Assembly: GCF_000018685.1 (NCBI RefSeq)
Contig: NC_010001.1
Span: forward strand, 3,748,001-3,812,000
Length of the DNA stretch: 64,000 nt
Direction: 5' to 3'
Source: Lachnoclostridium phytofermentans ISDg
Lineage (GTDB): Bacteria; Bacillota; Clostridia; Lachnospirales; Lachnospiraceae
The first letter of the stretch is position 1; the number at the start of each line of letters is the position of its first letter. Positions 1 to 9,503 of this stretch are shown here, piece by piece. The position numbers and the translations under genes are program-made. The notes beneath the pieces were generated by a model. The model was not told the origin of the DNA. It did not search any database and worked only from the letters and a program-made list of their open reading frames with translations.

Positions 1-263
1 TTTATATGGTCATTACCTTCTGAAAACATGATATGATCATCCCATATATTTTCCGTCAGGAAATAGGTGCTTTTGCTTTGTAAGTTTGCACACCAGAACA
101 AGTCAATATAATACCACTTTCCATCAATTTCAACTCTATTCCATGCATGTACACCTCCACCATCCCTGGTAATCGCTATACCAGTGGCTTCGGTATTCTT
201 AATTCCTAGACAATCTAATAACACAAAAGAATAAGGGCCTCCTACGGCAATATAGGAGCCCCT
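1..263 (-). pseudogene. Transglutaminase-like protein, 5'-truncated remnant (runs off window)
   Basis: The minus-strand frame is open from 263 to the window edge. It contains a transglutaminase-core-like stretch, VHAWNRVEIDGKWYYIDLFW, which fits the His-Ala-Trp-Asn / Trp-Tyr-x-x-Asp pattern around the catalytic His and Asp. A stop codon (264-266) lies directly upstream and there is no ATG before the domain. The region that should hold the catalytic Cys is missing or replaced by the terminator of the neighbouring ABC operon. I infer a gene that lost its 5' half. Its 3' end lies outside the window, so its true length is unknown. Confidence 0.6.
235..262 (-). terminator. Terminator of the ABC exporter operon
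   Basis: The inverted repeat gggcctccta / tataggagcccc has a 6-base loop and lies about 37 bases past the stop of the 299-2080 gene. On the minus strand it is followed by TTATTCTTTTG. It overlaps the first codons of the transglutaminase remnant frame. Confidence 0.6.
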
Positions 264-298
264 TTATTTTCTATAAGTTTTTAAACATACATTCTTGA

Positions 299-2080
299 TT
301 AGCTAGAATAATTGATTGCTTGTGAATGGAACAATTTATAATACAAACTATCTTGTTTCTCCATTAATTTCGTATGGCTATCATAATCAGATATCACACC
401 ACCATCTATTACTAAAATTTTGTCACAAAATACGCTACTTGACATACGATGTGAAATATAAAGTGCTATCTTATCACCAACCAAATGATTAAAATTTTCA
501 TAGATTTCTGCTTCAGCAAGTGGATCAAGCGCACTGGTAGGTTCGTCTAGGATAATTAGTGAGGCCTCCTTGTTAAGTGCCCTCGCAATTGCAACCTTCT
601 GACTTTCACCACCGGACATTTCGATTCCTCCTTCATCATAAGACTTTCCAAAAAGAGATTTAATACCCTTCGGTAATGATTCCACTTTTTCTTTTAGTCC
701 AACTTTTTCTAAAAGTTCAGAAGCTTTCTTTATATCCTCTTGTGGTTCTTTACACGTAATGTTCTCTTCCATTGTAAAGGCAAATAAGCGATAATCCTGA
801 AAAACAGCCGCCATACATTTCATATAGCTACTATGCTCATATTCAAAGATATCATGGCCATTGATATATATCTTTCCTTCTGTTGGGCGGTATAATCTGC
901 AAAGCAATTTGATTAATGTTGTTTTACCGGCACCATTTAACCCAACAATAGAGATCTTCTCACCTTTTTTAATCTCAAAACTAATATCCTTTAATACCTG
1001 TTTCTCACTACCAGGATATTGGAAAGTAACATGTTCAAATCGTATCGTATCCACATTACCTTCAAAAGGCAAATCTCCTCCAACTTTTTCTTCCTCAGGT
1101 AGTTCCATAAACTCCATAAATGGATGTAAATAACTTAGGTATTGAGATACACTCATTACTTGTTCTCCCAATGTCGAAACCGAGGATGTAAATTTTATAG
1201 CTGCAGATACATACATTGTAAAGGAACCTATTCCAATCCTTGATCCAAACCAGTTAGTGATTACTCGTATCCCGACATAACCATAAGCAAGTGCTGCTTG
1301 TAAGTCATTGATAATGCTTAGAAAACCTAGATAGCTTCCTTGCGAAGTATAATACTTCGTAAACCATTCGTTTATTTCATCATTATATTGTCTAACACGT
1401 TTTGTTAACATAGGGCTCATTCCATAAAGTCTGATATCCTTTTGTAATTTATCATCGTATGCTAATCCTACATAATATCCATACTTACGATTTACTGGAA
1501 TAATCTGACCAAAGAAGTTTTGCTGATACTTCATAAATTTCTTTTGAGCTACAAAGGTTAATATAATTGTAATAATCAAAAATAAAACTAAAACTAAGCT
1601 CAGGGAAAACATAACTACTAAAAGTCCAATTAATGTTATAATGCTGTTAAATAGCTTTCCAACACTTAGAATAAGATTCTCCATCGCTGACTGATTATTC
1701 GATGCAAATACTGCTCGTTCTTTTAAGTCCAAATAATAAGGATTTTCCAAGTAAGAGTATTCTACTTTCATAATCTTTTCTGACATCAGGTGATTCATCA
1801 TTTCTCTCATGTAGATGCCTTTTTCGTCCATCACCCGCTTCATTGTTAAGGTTAACCAAGTAAAAAATAAATTTGCTAACACTATAATTCCACCAAATAA
1901 TAGTAAACGTTCTATCTGTCTTTCACCAAGCAATTCATCAATTAAGAATTTTGGTAAAATAACATTGATTAATATCTGTCCACTCGAAGCCAATGTATTA
2001 AAGAACAGTAACACGATATACATAGGCGAGATTTTCCAAGATAGTTTAAAAAACATTTTAAAGCACTTCGCTGAGTTCAT
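299..2080 (-). CDS. ABC exporter half-transporter (membrane domain + ATPase), second of a pair
   Basis: This 593-residue protein fuses an N-terminal six-helix type-I exporter domain (about residues 15-325) to a nucleotide-binding domain (about 345-590). Walker A is GLNGAGKTT with Lys386. The signature is MSGGESQK, Walker B is LIILDEPTSALD, and the switch region is YISHRMS. A KDIRLYG motif links the last helices, as in a large clostridial exporter group. The start lies 23 bases inside the preceding ABC gene, so the two are probably translationally coupled and form a heterodimer. The substrate cannot be told from sequence; lipid, peptide or drug export are all possible. No peptidase or biosynthetic gene is nearby. 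Confidence 0.9.
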   Translation of the reverse strand: MNSAKCFKMFFKLSWKISPMYIVLLFFNTLASSGQILINVILPKFLIDELLGERQIERLLLFGGIIVLANLFFTWLTLTMKRVMDEKGIYMREMMNHLMSEKIMKVEYSYLENPYYLDLKERAVFASNNQSAMENLILSVGKLFNSIITLIGLLVVMFSLSLVLVLFLIITIILTFVAQKKFMKYQQNFFGQIIPVNRKYGYYVGLAYDDKLQKDIRLYGMSPMLTKRVRQYNDEINEWFTKYYTSQGSYLGFLSIINDLQAALAYGYVGIRVITNWFGSRIGIGSFTMYVSAAIKFTSSVSTLGEQVMSVSQYLSYLHPFMEFMELPEEEKVGGDLPFEGNVDTIRFEHVTFQYPGSEKQVLKDISFEIKKGEKISIVGLNGAGKTTLIKLLCRLYRPTEGKIYINGHDIFEYEHSSYMKCMAAVFQDYRLFAFTMEENITCKEPQEDIKKASELLEKVGLKEKVESLPKGIKSLFGKSYDEGGIEMSGGESQKVAIARALNKEASLIILDEPTSALDPLAEAEIYENFNHLVGDKIALYISHRMSSSVFCDKILVIDGGVISDYDSHTKLMEKQDSLYYKLFHSQAINYSS

Positions 2081-3908
2081 CTATTCTAGTCGAGAAGTCT
2101 TTCTCTCGACTTTCCCCCCCTTCTGTATAGTACTTACCTTGCACAGAAAACATATGATTATATAATCCACCTAATTTCATCAATTCTTCGTGATTACCAT
2201 ATTCTTTTAATCCATCTTTATCAAATAGTGCGATTTTATCACAGAATTTTGTACTAGCAAGGCGATGTGATATATAAACTGCTGTCTTTCCTTTAACTAA
2301 TTCACTAAAGTTCTCGTAGATTTCAGCTTCGGCAAGAGCATCCAGAGCAGCTGTTGGCTCATCCATGATAACCATAGCACTGTCCTTATACAAAGCCCTC
2401 GCAATGGCAAGTTTTTGACTCTGACCGCCCGAAAACTCCGTTCCATCAGCCTCAATTATCTTTAACATCATCTGTTCTCTACCCTTAGGTAATTCGCCTA
2501 TTCTCTCTGTTAATCCTACTCGGTCAAGTGCCTTTTCAACACGAGTTTCATCTATCTCTTCGGAGGTACATGCTACATTTTCATTCACTGTAAATGCAAG
2601 GACATTAATATCTTGAAAAACAACAGAAAACATATCATATAATTCTTTTTTATCAAATTGCTTAATTGGTATCTGATTTATTCGTATCTCCCCCTCGGTC
2701 ACATCAAACAAACCAATCATTAACTTAACAATCGTACTTTTCCCCGCACCGTTAACACCAACAATAGCAAGACGTTCCCCTTTGTTGATCTTAAAGTTAA
2801 GATTTTTAATTATGTATTGCTCTGTATTAGGATACTTAAAACTAACATTGTCAAACTCGATTTCTAATGTATCATCTTTGATTGCCTTTTTTTCACCGCC
2901 TTTTGCTCCAAGATCTCGATCTAAAAAGTTGTAAAAATCATACACATAATGCGTTTCATTGATTACATAACTAATTTGTTCAGAGAAATTCTTTAGCATC
3001 AAAGATAAACTTACCACTGCCGCAAGATACATTGAGAAGTCAGCAATTGACATACCATCCACTACTTTTTTTATTAAAATACCATAGGTCAGCGCATCAC
3101 TTAATAATAAAGTGAATAAACCTATATAACCTAACGCATATTCTCTGTTGAATATCTGATTTTTTACAGCAATATATCCGCTGATTTCTTTGTTATAGTT
3201 TGATAAGATTCGACCAGATAAACCATATAGCCTAATATCCTTACCATAGGTAAAATCGTGTGTCGTCTGATAGTAATAGCGTTTTTTTCGATCGGCCTTT
3301 GCTAGCTGTTCCTTTCGCTTATATTCATGTTTATGCACTTTCCTACTAATGTAAATCGTGACAAAAAGATTCAATAAAAGCCCTAGTAAAATCAGAGGAT
3401 TTACCATCCCAATTAGTACAACAAGGACAATAATCGATATCATAACTGCAGGAATTTCGAACAGCTTGTGGTATACCCCTTCTACACCGTTATTATTCGA
3501 GCTTGTTGCTTCTAGTGCCCTTTCATTTTTATTAAAGAATGTTGAGTCCTCCATGTGTTGATAATCCGCACTTACGATCTTATCAAAAATTTCACCGATA
3601 TAATCAATACGGAGCCTTGTAATTCTCGGATAGGCACAGTTTGATGTATAGCTCTTGATAAATCCAACAATAGAAGCAAGGAGCAGATAACCTACTATTA
3701 TGATGATCACTGTTTTTACATTCGCCAAATCACCTAAAACAAGCTCCCCTATTAATAATTTTGGCAATACAATACCAAAGAACGGATAAACTGCTGCCGC
3801 AATAGTGTAAACAGATAACCATACAAAAAGTGTCTTGTTTTGCTGTTTGACATTTGCAAGCAACTTTCCAATTGTTTTAAAAATTGGATACTTTGATTCA
3901 GATTCCAT
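2058..3908 (-). CDS. ABC exporter half-transporter, first of a pair
   Basis: This 616-residue half-transporter has a six-helix membrane domain (about 15-330) and an ATPase domain. Walker A is GVNGAGKST with Lys390, the signature is FSGGQSQK, and Walker B is MVIMDEPTAALD followed by YISHRLAS. It shares the GKDIRLYG motif with the downstream partner. A strong AAGGGAGG ribosome site precedes the ATG. It starts 11 bases after the ArsR-type regulator ends and overlaps the next ABC gene, so the three genes form one operon. Both ATPase sites look complete, so there is no obvious degenerate half. Substrate unknown. Confidence 0.9.
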   Translation of the reverse strand: MESESKYPIFKTIGKLLANVKQQNKTLFVWLSVYTIAAAVYPFFGIVLPKLLIGELVLGDLANVKTVIIIIVGYLLLASIVGFIKSYTSNCAYPRITRLRIDYIGEIFDKIVSADYQHMEDSTFFNKNERALEATSSNNNGVEGVYHKLFEIPAVMISIIVLVVLIGMVNPLILLGLLLNLFVTIYISRKVHKHEYKRKEQLAKADRKKRYYYQTTHDFTYGKDIRLYGLSGRILSNYNKEISGYIAVKNQIFNREYALGYIGLFTLLLSDALTYGILIKKVVDGMSIADFSMYLAAVVSLSLMLKNFSEQISYVINETHYVYDFYNFLDRDLGAKGGEKKAIKDDTLEIEFDNVSFKYPNTEQYIIKNLNFKINKGERLAIVGVNGAGKSTIVKLMIGLFDVTEGEIRINQIPIKQFDKKELYDMFSVVFQDINVLAFTVNENVACTSEEIDETRVEKALDRVGLTERIGELPKGREQMMLKIIEADGTEFSGGQSQKLAIARALYKDSAMVIMDEPTAALDALAEAEIYENFSELVKGKTAVYISHRLASTKFCDKIALFDKDGLKEYGNHEELMKLGGLYNHMFSVQGKYYTEGGESREKDFSTRIDELSEVL

Positions 3909-3919
3909 TTGATCCTCCC

Positions 3920-4993
3920 TTAATAATATTTATTTGTAAGGTTTAAGATTGATTTACTTAACCCCTCCAATTTCTCCTGATTAAGTTCATAATATACTTT
4001 CTTGGACTTTGAAGCGTCCACTGTTAATAATACATACCTCATAGTTAGTAATATATTAATATGATGAGAAACAGTCGCTGGGGTTAGCTTTAGCTCTTCT
4101 GCCATTTCTTGAATATACATACGTTTCATAGATAACATATGAAGCATTCTTAATCTAGTGGCATCACTGATTGCTTTTAAATCTGCAATAAGCTGTGCAT
4201 CATTAAATTTATTTTGATTTTTCCTTTTTACTAAATTTACTACATAGATACCAACATGAAAAATATAAAAATTATCAACACCTTCCATACCAAGGGAATT
4301 ATACTTACAGATACTTGGGATTAACGTAAACTTTTTCCCCTGTTCCATAAAGATACGAATGGAGTCTTTTAATATCTCATCTAAATAATCCGGTTCCTTC
4401 ATTCGAATTAACTCTTCCTCAACAATGTGTTTTACAAGGTGATAAGATTTCTGTACGATATCCTCAGCAACTTTTTTTAATTTCATTATTTGATCCTTAA
4501 TAACCAAGCGATCCATATACAAACTAATTAGTCGCATCTTATAAGCATCCTCAAGACTTTGTGTTTCTAAATATTGAATTAATTCGGTAACATCCTTCAC
4601 ATATACTTTTTCATCCGATATCGCCTCTGAATATTGATCTTTGTTTAGCATGTGAATAAATGCTAAGTCTTCTTTTGTGAATTTACCAATACCTTGTTCT
4701 ATTCTTAATAAGTTACGATAGAAAATCAGCAAAATCGAACCTTCTTGTAACTCTGTATCTGTTAATTTTAAAAAAGCTTTCAGCTTTGGGAACTCTTCTA
4801 TAACAACACTAAATTGCTCGTTCACTTGCTTACAAAATTCTTGCACTGGTCGAATATACTCTTGCATTTCTTCTTGCGTCATACCAAATTTCTCATAGTT
4901 ACTCAAAATCTCAAAATTATTATCTTTTGAAGTATAACAATTAATTGCCTCTTCAAAAAAATCTGGTGTGTTAATTATTTCTTTTTCTATCAT
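3920..4993 (-). CDS. ArsR-type winged-helix transcriptional regulator with long N-terminal domain
   Basis: The last 86 residues (272-357) are a typical ArsR/SmtB helix-turn-helix: ISDATRLRMLHML, then EMAEELKLTPATVSHHINIL and a beta wing. The first 270 residues are helical and charged and match no domain I can name. ArsR proteins are usually about 100 residues, so this is a fused sensory form. No Cys-rich metal site is visible near the recognition helix. It is the first gene of an operon with two ABC exporter genes, so it probably controls them. The ATG has AGAGGAG upstream. Confidence 0.8.
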   Translation of the reverse strand: MIEKEIINTPDFFEEAINCYTSKDNNFEILSNYEKFGMTQEEMQEYIRPVQEFCKQVNEQFSVVIEEFPKLKAFLKLTDTELQEGSILLIFYRNLLRIEQGIGKFTKEDLAFIHMLNKDQYSEAISDEKVYVKDVTELIQYLETQSLEDAYKMRLISLYMDRLVIKDQIMKLKKVAEDIVQKSYHLVKHIVEEELIRMKEPDYLDEILKDSIRIFMEQGKKFTLIPSICKYNSLGMEGVDNFYIFHVGIYVVNLVKRKNQNKFNDAQLIADLKAISDATRLRMLHMLSMKRMYIQEMAEELKLTPATVSHHINILLTMRYVLLTVDASKSKKVYYELNQEKLEGLSKSILNLTNKYY

Positions 4994-5083
4994 CGCTGAT
5001 AATCTCCTCTTAATCTCTTCTTTTAATACCTGAAATAGTAATTACTTTTACATTGGATATCCTTATGTAATATTATGGTACTA

Positions 5084-5124
5084 AAATTCGAGTAGTATAT
5101 TGTGGTATAAAAATTCAAGTAGTA
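5084..5124. promoter_or_regulatory. Direct repeats upstream of the ArsR/ABC operon, possible operator
   Basis: Two near-identical 14-mers, aaattcgagtagta (5084-5097) and aaattcaagtagta (5111-5124), are spaced 27 bases start to start, about 90-130 bases before the regulator start. Regular spacing near helical phasing suggests a binding site for the regulator. No confident promoter hexamers were assigned. Confidence 0.3.
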
Positions 5125-5265
5125 ATAAAATTGTCTTATATTGTTTTTAACATTATACGAATATCTATTATAATTGTCAATCATATTATACGTCCATCTA
5201 ATATTATTTACATATATGAATATTGGATGATTGAATTTGCTCCTATACATTATTGCAACGTAAAC

Positions 5266-5391
5266 TTATTCAACAAGAAAGCATACTCATACAACAAGAA
5301 AGCAAACTCATTCAATAAGAAAGCGGACTCATTCAATAAGAAAGCGGACTCATTCAATAAGAAAGCGGACTCATTCAATAAGAAAGCGAAT
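5266..5391. repeat. 21-bp tandem repeat, six units
   Basis: Six consecutive 21-bp units follow the pattern tcattcaataagaaagcgg plus ac. Units 3-5 (5308-5370) are identical and the outer ones diverge. The unit length is a multiple of three, so one plus-strand frame reads a repeated heptapeptide (SFNKKAD). There are no unique spacers, so it is not CRISPR. It sits in the 571-base gap between the regulator and the deacetylase; the rest of that gap is AT-rich and holds only a weak inverted repeat (5454-5466 with 5515-5527). Confidence 0.9.
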
Positions 5392-5564
5392 ACTTTGCGA
5401 ATATTTACTTGTTAGCACGATCTAGTTTCTGTAAGAATTACTGAATTAAAAAAGTGAAAATCTTTAAGCTTAAGACAAGAATAGCGCATTACTGAAACAC
5501 TTCGTTGTCACGAATAAAGATTTCCACACTCTATCTTTTTTATTTACTAGTAACTGAATTGTAA

Positions 5565-6962
5565 TTATCTGTTATATTTCGATGAAAAATATTCTCTTCC
5601 TGCGCTCAAACCAATGCCACGATATTCAAATAATTCTGATATAGTTACTAATTGATAGCCTTCTTTTGTTAATTTTTGTATCACCTTCTCTGCTGCTGTT
5701 GCTGTCGTTGGATAAATATCATGCATCAATATAATCGCTCCATCTTTGGCACCTTTCATGGCTTCTTTTACTATCATATCAATATTACGAGATTTCCAGT
5801 CTTCGGTATCTACTGACCATTCTATCATTGGATAACGAATTGCTGCTCGTACGGTTTGGTTTACTGCACCATAAGTAGGCCTTACAAGCTTTGGCGTAAA
5901 TCCTGTGCACTGATAAATAGCATCTTGCGTTCTTGATATTTCTTTCTTGATCTTATCTGTTGTAGATGTAGTTAACAATGGGTGCGAGTAAGAATGGTTG
6001 CCAATTTCACTGCCTTCTTTCAACATACGTTTCAATATTTTGCTATGACTTTCAACCCGTTTTCCTAAAACAAAAAAGGTCGCCTTTCCTCCGCATTCCT
6101 TAAGGGTATCTAAAATTCTTGCGGTATATATATCATGAGGCCCGTCATCAAAAGTTAAAGCAATCATTGGCCTATTTGAATCTATTTTTCGGCCTGAGTA
6201 TAGCTTTCCTCGTTCATCCAAGCCTAGTTTGTCCGATAAAGATGCTATTGCTATTGATGTCGTAGGTGATAATGATAACCCGCTTAGTAAATCATATCTT
6301 GGAAAGTATAGAATCATATTATCTTTCGTTAATGCAAATTGTAATCCATTTTGAACAGCATCCATTACCATGCTTTCTATCATATCTTCATCTAAATACT
6401 TACCATAGACTTCCTGTGTTTCTAATTGCTTTATCACTTGGTCATAAAATTCTTGTTGATGAGCTACTGACAATATATCATCTATCTTTAAACTCTTACC
6501 TTCATCTACTTGAAAGCATAGTGTTTGTATATAATCTCGCTTCTTCTCCTCCCATGGCATACCTTCTAAAATATGAAACTTGATACTACAGATATTGGGA
6601 TAGGAAGCATAAGTTTCATATTGGATCGTTAGCCTAGGTGTATAGTCGAAGGAAACATTGCTTTGCTCTTGTTTTAACTTAATCTCATTTTCAAAATCCG
6701 TCATGATTGAATTTACATATTCTAATATATTTTGATCGATTACTTCTTGTCCAATTTTTGGGTAATAAATCGATATTTTAGCTAATTCATTCACTTCCTT
6801 AATTATTTGAGTATTTCCTATCTCCTGATAAATAGAATCCGGTGAAATAGCCTCATCATAATTTTTTACATTTCTCCCAGAACATGAAATCATGATAATG
6901 GTCAGAATAAAAAGAAGCAACACTAGATAGTACTTCATTGGTATATTTTTTGGTTTAATCAT
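5565..6962 (-). CDS. Lipoprotein polysaccharide (peptidoglycan) deacetylase, PdaC-like
   Basis: This 465-residue secreted lipoprotein has a signal helix ending in a lipobox with Cys27 (IIMISC). A region at about 40-240 resembles the DUF4163/DUF3298 module of Bacillus PdaC. A NodB deacetylase domain follows at about 262-445. Metal and catalytic residues are visible: Asp272/Asp273 in LTFDDGPH, His323 and His327 in GNHSYSH, RPTYG at 361-365, and His414 in LMHD. It probably removes acetyl groups from peptidoglycan or another surface glycan outside the membrane. It appears monocistronic. The ATG has GAGGGAG five bases upstream. Confidence 0.88.
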   Translation of the reverse strand: MIKPKNIPMKYYLVLLLFILTIIMISCSGRNVKNYDEAISPDSIYQEIGNTQIIKEVNELAKISIYYPKIGQEVIDQNILEYVNSIMTDFENEIKLKQEQSNVSFDYTPRLTIQYETYASYPNICSIKFHILEGMPWEEKKRDYIQTLCFQVDEGKSLKIDDILSVAHQQEFYDQVIKQLETQEVYGKYLDEDMIESMVMDAVQNGLQFALTKDNMILYFPRYDLLSGLSLSPTTSIAIASLSDKLGLDERGKLYSGRKIDSNRPMIALTFDDGPHDIYTARILDTLKECGGKATFFVLGKRVESHSKILKRMLKEGSEIGNHSYSHPLLTTSTTDKIKKEISRTQDAIYQCTGFTPKLVRPTYGAVNQTVRAAIRYPMIEWSVDTEDWKSRNIDMIVKEAMKGAKDGAIILMHDIYPTTATAAEKVIQKLTKEGYQLVTISELFEYRGIGLSAGREYFSSKYNR

Positions 6963-7454
6963 ATCAGCTCCCTCTGCCCTTCATAAGACTTCATTATCAG
7001 GATATAAAAGTGGTATCATCACTAAAACTTTACTCATTATGAGTTATATACGATTACCAAACTTTCCCTCTGATGTTCTTTGTAAATCTATGAAATACTA
7101 TAATTAATTTATTTAACTATATTATTTACAAGTTTATAAAAATTATTGTCTGAGAATTTATTTCCTTAGGAAGTATACTATTGAAAAATTTTAGTAATTG
7201 TAGAATTCTTTCTTTTCAAAAGGAAAAAGCTCGACTCGTAAACCTTTCCTTGGTTGCATAGTCCATTGTTTAGCATACTGAATAAAAAAGAGGAATCACC
7301 TATTTTATAGTAGATGATTCCTTTTTTACGCAGTATTATTAACTTTGCTTTTAGTTTTTTATTCTTTTTTGTTACCTTTATTTTTTATCCTTGATTCTTT
7401 ACTTTTAATTCTTTGCTTTTACTCTTTTTTTCTTAAAGTTTTATCCTTTAATCT
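6963..7454. other. Gap between V-ATPase operon and deacetylase
   Basis: This 492-base AT-rich gap has no supported gene. It holds the leader of the deacetylase, a bidirectional terminator (7291-7321) and, at 7335-7455, a strongly pyrimidine-rich plus strand made of loose repeats of cttt/attctt type. Confidence 0.6.
7291..7321. terminator. Bidirectional intrinsic terminator after the V-ATPase operon
   Basis: The stem aggaatca...tgattcct, with paired bases continuing inward, is flanked by a T-run on the plus side (7322-7327) and an A-run at 7283-7289, which is a T-run for minus-strand transcripts. It lies about 130 bases past the last ATPase gene. Confidence 0.7.
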
Positions 7455-8117
7455 TTAATCTTTCCTTCTTCTCTCTTCAAGTGCATCACGAAGTACGAGC
7501 TCTTTCACTTTCATTAATCTAATTTGCGTACTTCGCTCATTTTCATCTAATTTCATAACGATGTATTTTATTTTTTCCCTCATCTCTGGTATTAAAACAT
7601 GTTCCAGTGCATTGACACGACGCCTAGTTTTTTCTATTTCAGCTGCCATTAGCTGGCAACCTTTTTCACATTCTGCTAGTCGTAACATCTTAGGTAACAC
7701 TGTGGATAAGGACTGTACTGCATCGTCTAAATCACCTGAGGTGAAAGCATAACCATAAGGAAAGATATCACTTAGGTCGGAGGATTTTGTGTGATACTTA
7801 AATACCGGTATCTCAACACTCATTACATTTTTTGTTTCAGCCTCAAGATAAACTTCTTGCTTTGGGACCATCATTGCTACATCTAGAAATTCCTCTTGCA
7901 TCATAGCTCTTGCTAGAGCAAAATTTTGATTAGCGTTTAAAATTCCTTCCTCAACTTCTTCTCTTAGTTGCATATTTTCCTTAACTAAAATTAAGAATTG
8001 ACGCATTAATTCATCACGCTTATCTTTTAATAATTTATGTCCTCGCATCGCTGTAGCTAGTTTTCTCTTTAACTTTGTTAACTCCATTCGAGTTGGATTA
8101 ACATGAGTGCTTGCCAT
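7455..8117 (-). CDS. ntpD: V-type ATPase subunit D (central stalk)
   Basis: The 220-residue product is a long helical hairpin protein with the family N-terminus (NPTRMELTKLKRKLATAMRGHKLLKDKRDEL) here read in short form as RMELTKLKRKLA...GHKLLKDKRDE, and a C-terminal helix containing RRRVNALEHVLIP. Subunit D is the rotor shaft that turns inside the A3B3 head and couples ATP hydrolysis to ion movement. It starts three bases after the B subunit stop and is the last gene of the operon. Length fits the family (about 210). Confidence 0.95.
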   Translation of the reverse strand: MASTHVNPTRMELTKLKRKLATAMRGHKLLKDKRDELMRQFLILVKENMQLREEVEEGILNANQNFALARAMMQEEFLDVAMMVPKQEVYLEAETKNVMSVEIPVFKYHTKSSDLSDIFPYGYAFTSGDLDDAVQSLSTVLPKMLRLAECEKGCQLMAAEIEKTRRRVNALEHVLIPEMREKIKYIVMKLDENERSTQIRLMKVKELVLRDALEERRRKD

Positions 8118-8120
8118 TTC

Positions 8121-9503
8121 TTACACCCCCATCGTTTTTCCGTAATACTCATCGAGGAATTCATCCTTAATTCTTTTTAATTCAGTTCTTGGTAAAATGG
8201 AGAGCAGTTTCCATCCGAGATTTAATGTTCCTTCAATGTCTCTGTTATTATAATATCCTTGTGAGACATATTCTCGTTCAAAGGTATCCGCAAATTCAGC
8301 ATACAATTTATCAATGTCAGTTAACGCTGCCTCACCAAGCACAACCATCAATTCTTTTGCTTCCTTACCTCTAGCATAAGCAGCAAACAATTGATTCATA
8401 GTATTGGCATGATCTTTTCTTGTTTTCCCTTCTCCAATACCTTTATCCTTTAATCTTGAAAGAGATGGTAATACATCAATTGGTGGTGTGACTCCTTGTC
8501 GATATAGATCTCTACTTAAGATAATCTGACCTTCGGTAATATAACCAGTAAGGTCTGGAATTGGATGTGTTTTATCATCTTCTGGCATAGTAAGGATTGG
8601 AATCATAGTAATACTTCCATTCTTTCCTTTTTGTCTTCCTGCTCTTTCATATAATGATGCTAAGTCCGTATACATATATCCAGGGTAACCTCTACGCCCA
8701 GGCACTTCTTTTCTTGCTGCTGAAACTTCACGTAAGGAATCCGCATAGTTTGTGATATCAGTTAAAATAACTAATACATGCATATCCTTTTCAAAAGCAA
8801 GATATTCCGCAGCAGTAAGAGCCATTCTTGGCGTCGCAATACGCTCCACCGCTGGATCGTTAGCTAGATTTACAAACATTACGGTACGATCAATCGCTCC
8901 TGTTTCTTTAAAGCTCTCCGTAAAGAAGTTGGCTTCTTCAAACGTAATTCCCATCGCTGCAAATACAACCGCAAATGCCTCATTCGTTCCTCTTACCTTG
9001 GCCTGTCTTGCAATTTGGGCAGCAAGCTCTGCATGTGGTAAACCACTTGCTGAGAATATCGGAAGTTTTTGACCACGGACTAGTGTATTTAGACCATCAA
9101 TAGCGGATACTCCTGTTTGAATAAACTCCTGTGGATAATTTCTAGCAACTGGATTCATAGGAAGCCCATTGATATCCATTCTTTTTTCCGGTAAAATTTC
9201 TGGACCTCCATCGATAGGACGACCAAGTCCGTCAAATACACGACTAAGCATATCTTCTGAAACTGCTAATTCCATTCCCCTGCCTAGAAATCGTACTTTA
9301 CTATCGGATAAGTTGATACCCGTTGAGCTTTCAAATAATTGGACGAGAGCATTTTCTCCGTCAATTACAAGAACCTTACATCTTCTTTTTTCACCATTTG
9401 CTAACTCTATTTCACCAAGCTCGTTGTAGGCAACCTGAGTAACACCTTTTACTAGCATCAAAGGGCCTGCAACTTCTTGTATGGTTTTATACTCCTTTGG
9501 CAT
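8121..9503 (-). CDS. ntpB: V-type ATPase subunit B
   Basis: This 460-residue protein is the non-catalytic nucleotide-site subunit that alternates with A in the hexameric head. It contains the family blocks SGLPHAELAAQIARQAKV, YPGYMYTDLASLYERAGR and LPSLSRLKDKGIG. A true Walker A lysine is absent, as expected for this subunit. Its ATG overlaps the A-subunit stop by one base and subunit D follows after three bases, showing tight translational coupling. Length and motifs match Enterococcus hirae NtpB closely. Confidence 0.96.
   Translation of the reverse strand: MPKEYKTIQEVAGPLMLVKGVTQVAYNELGEIELANGEKRRCKVLVIDGENALVQLFESSTGINLSDSKVRFLGRGMELAVSEDMLSRVFDGLGRPIDGGPEILPEKRMDINGLPMNPVARNYPQEFIQTGVSAIDGLNTLVRGQKLPIFSASGLPHAELAAQIARQAKVRGTNEAFAVVFAAMGITFEEANFFTESFKETGAIDRTVMFVNLANDPAVERIATPRMALTAAEYLAFEKDMHVLVILTDITNYADSLREVSAARKEVPGRRGYPGYMYTDLASLYERAGRQKGKNGSITMIPILTMPEDDKTHPIPDLTGYITEGQIILSRDLYRQGVTPPIDVLPSLSRLKDKGIGEGKTRKDHANTMNQLFAAYARGKEAKELMVVLGEAALTDIDKLYAEFADTFEREYVSQGYYNNRDIEGTLNLGWKLLSILPRTELKRIKDEFLDEYYGKTMGV

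Noticed and set aside
5266..5391. Possible CRISPR array
   Set aside because: The units are contiguous with no unique spacers and no cas genes are present.
5131..5415. Plus-strand 94-codon frame with SFNKKAD repeats
   Set aside because: No clear ribosome site, the first half is AT-rich non-repetitive sequence without family resemblance, and openness follows from a 21-bp repeat lacking stops.
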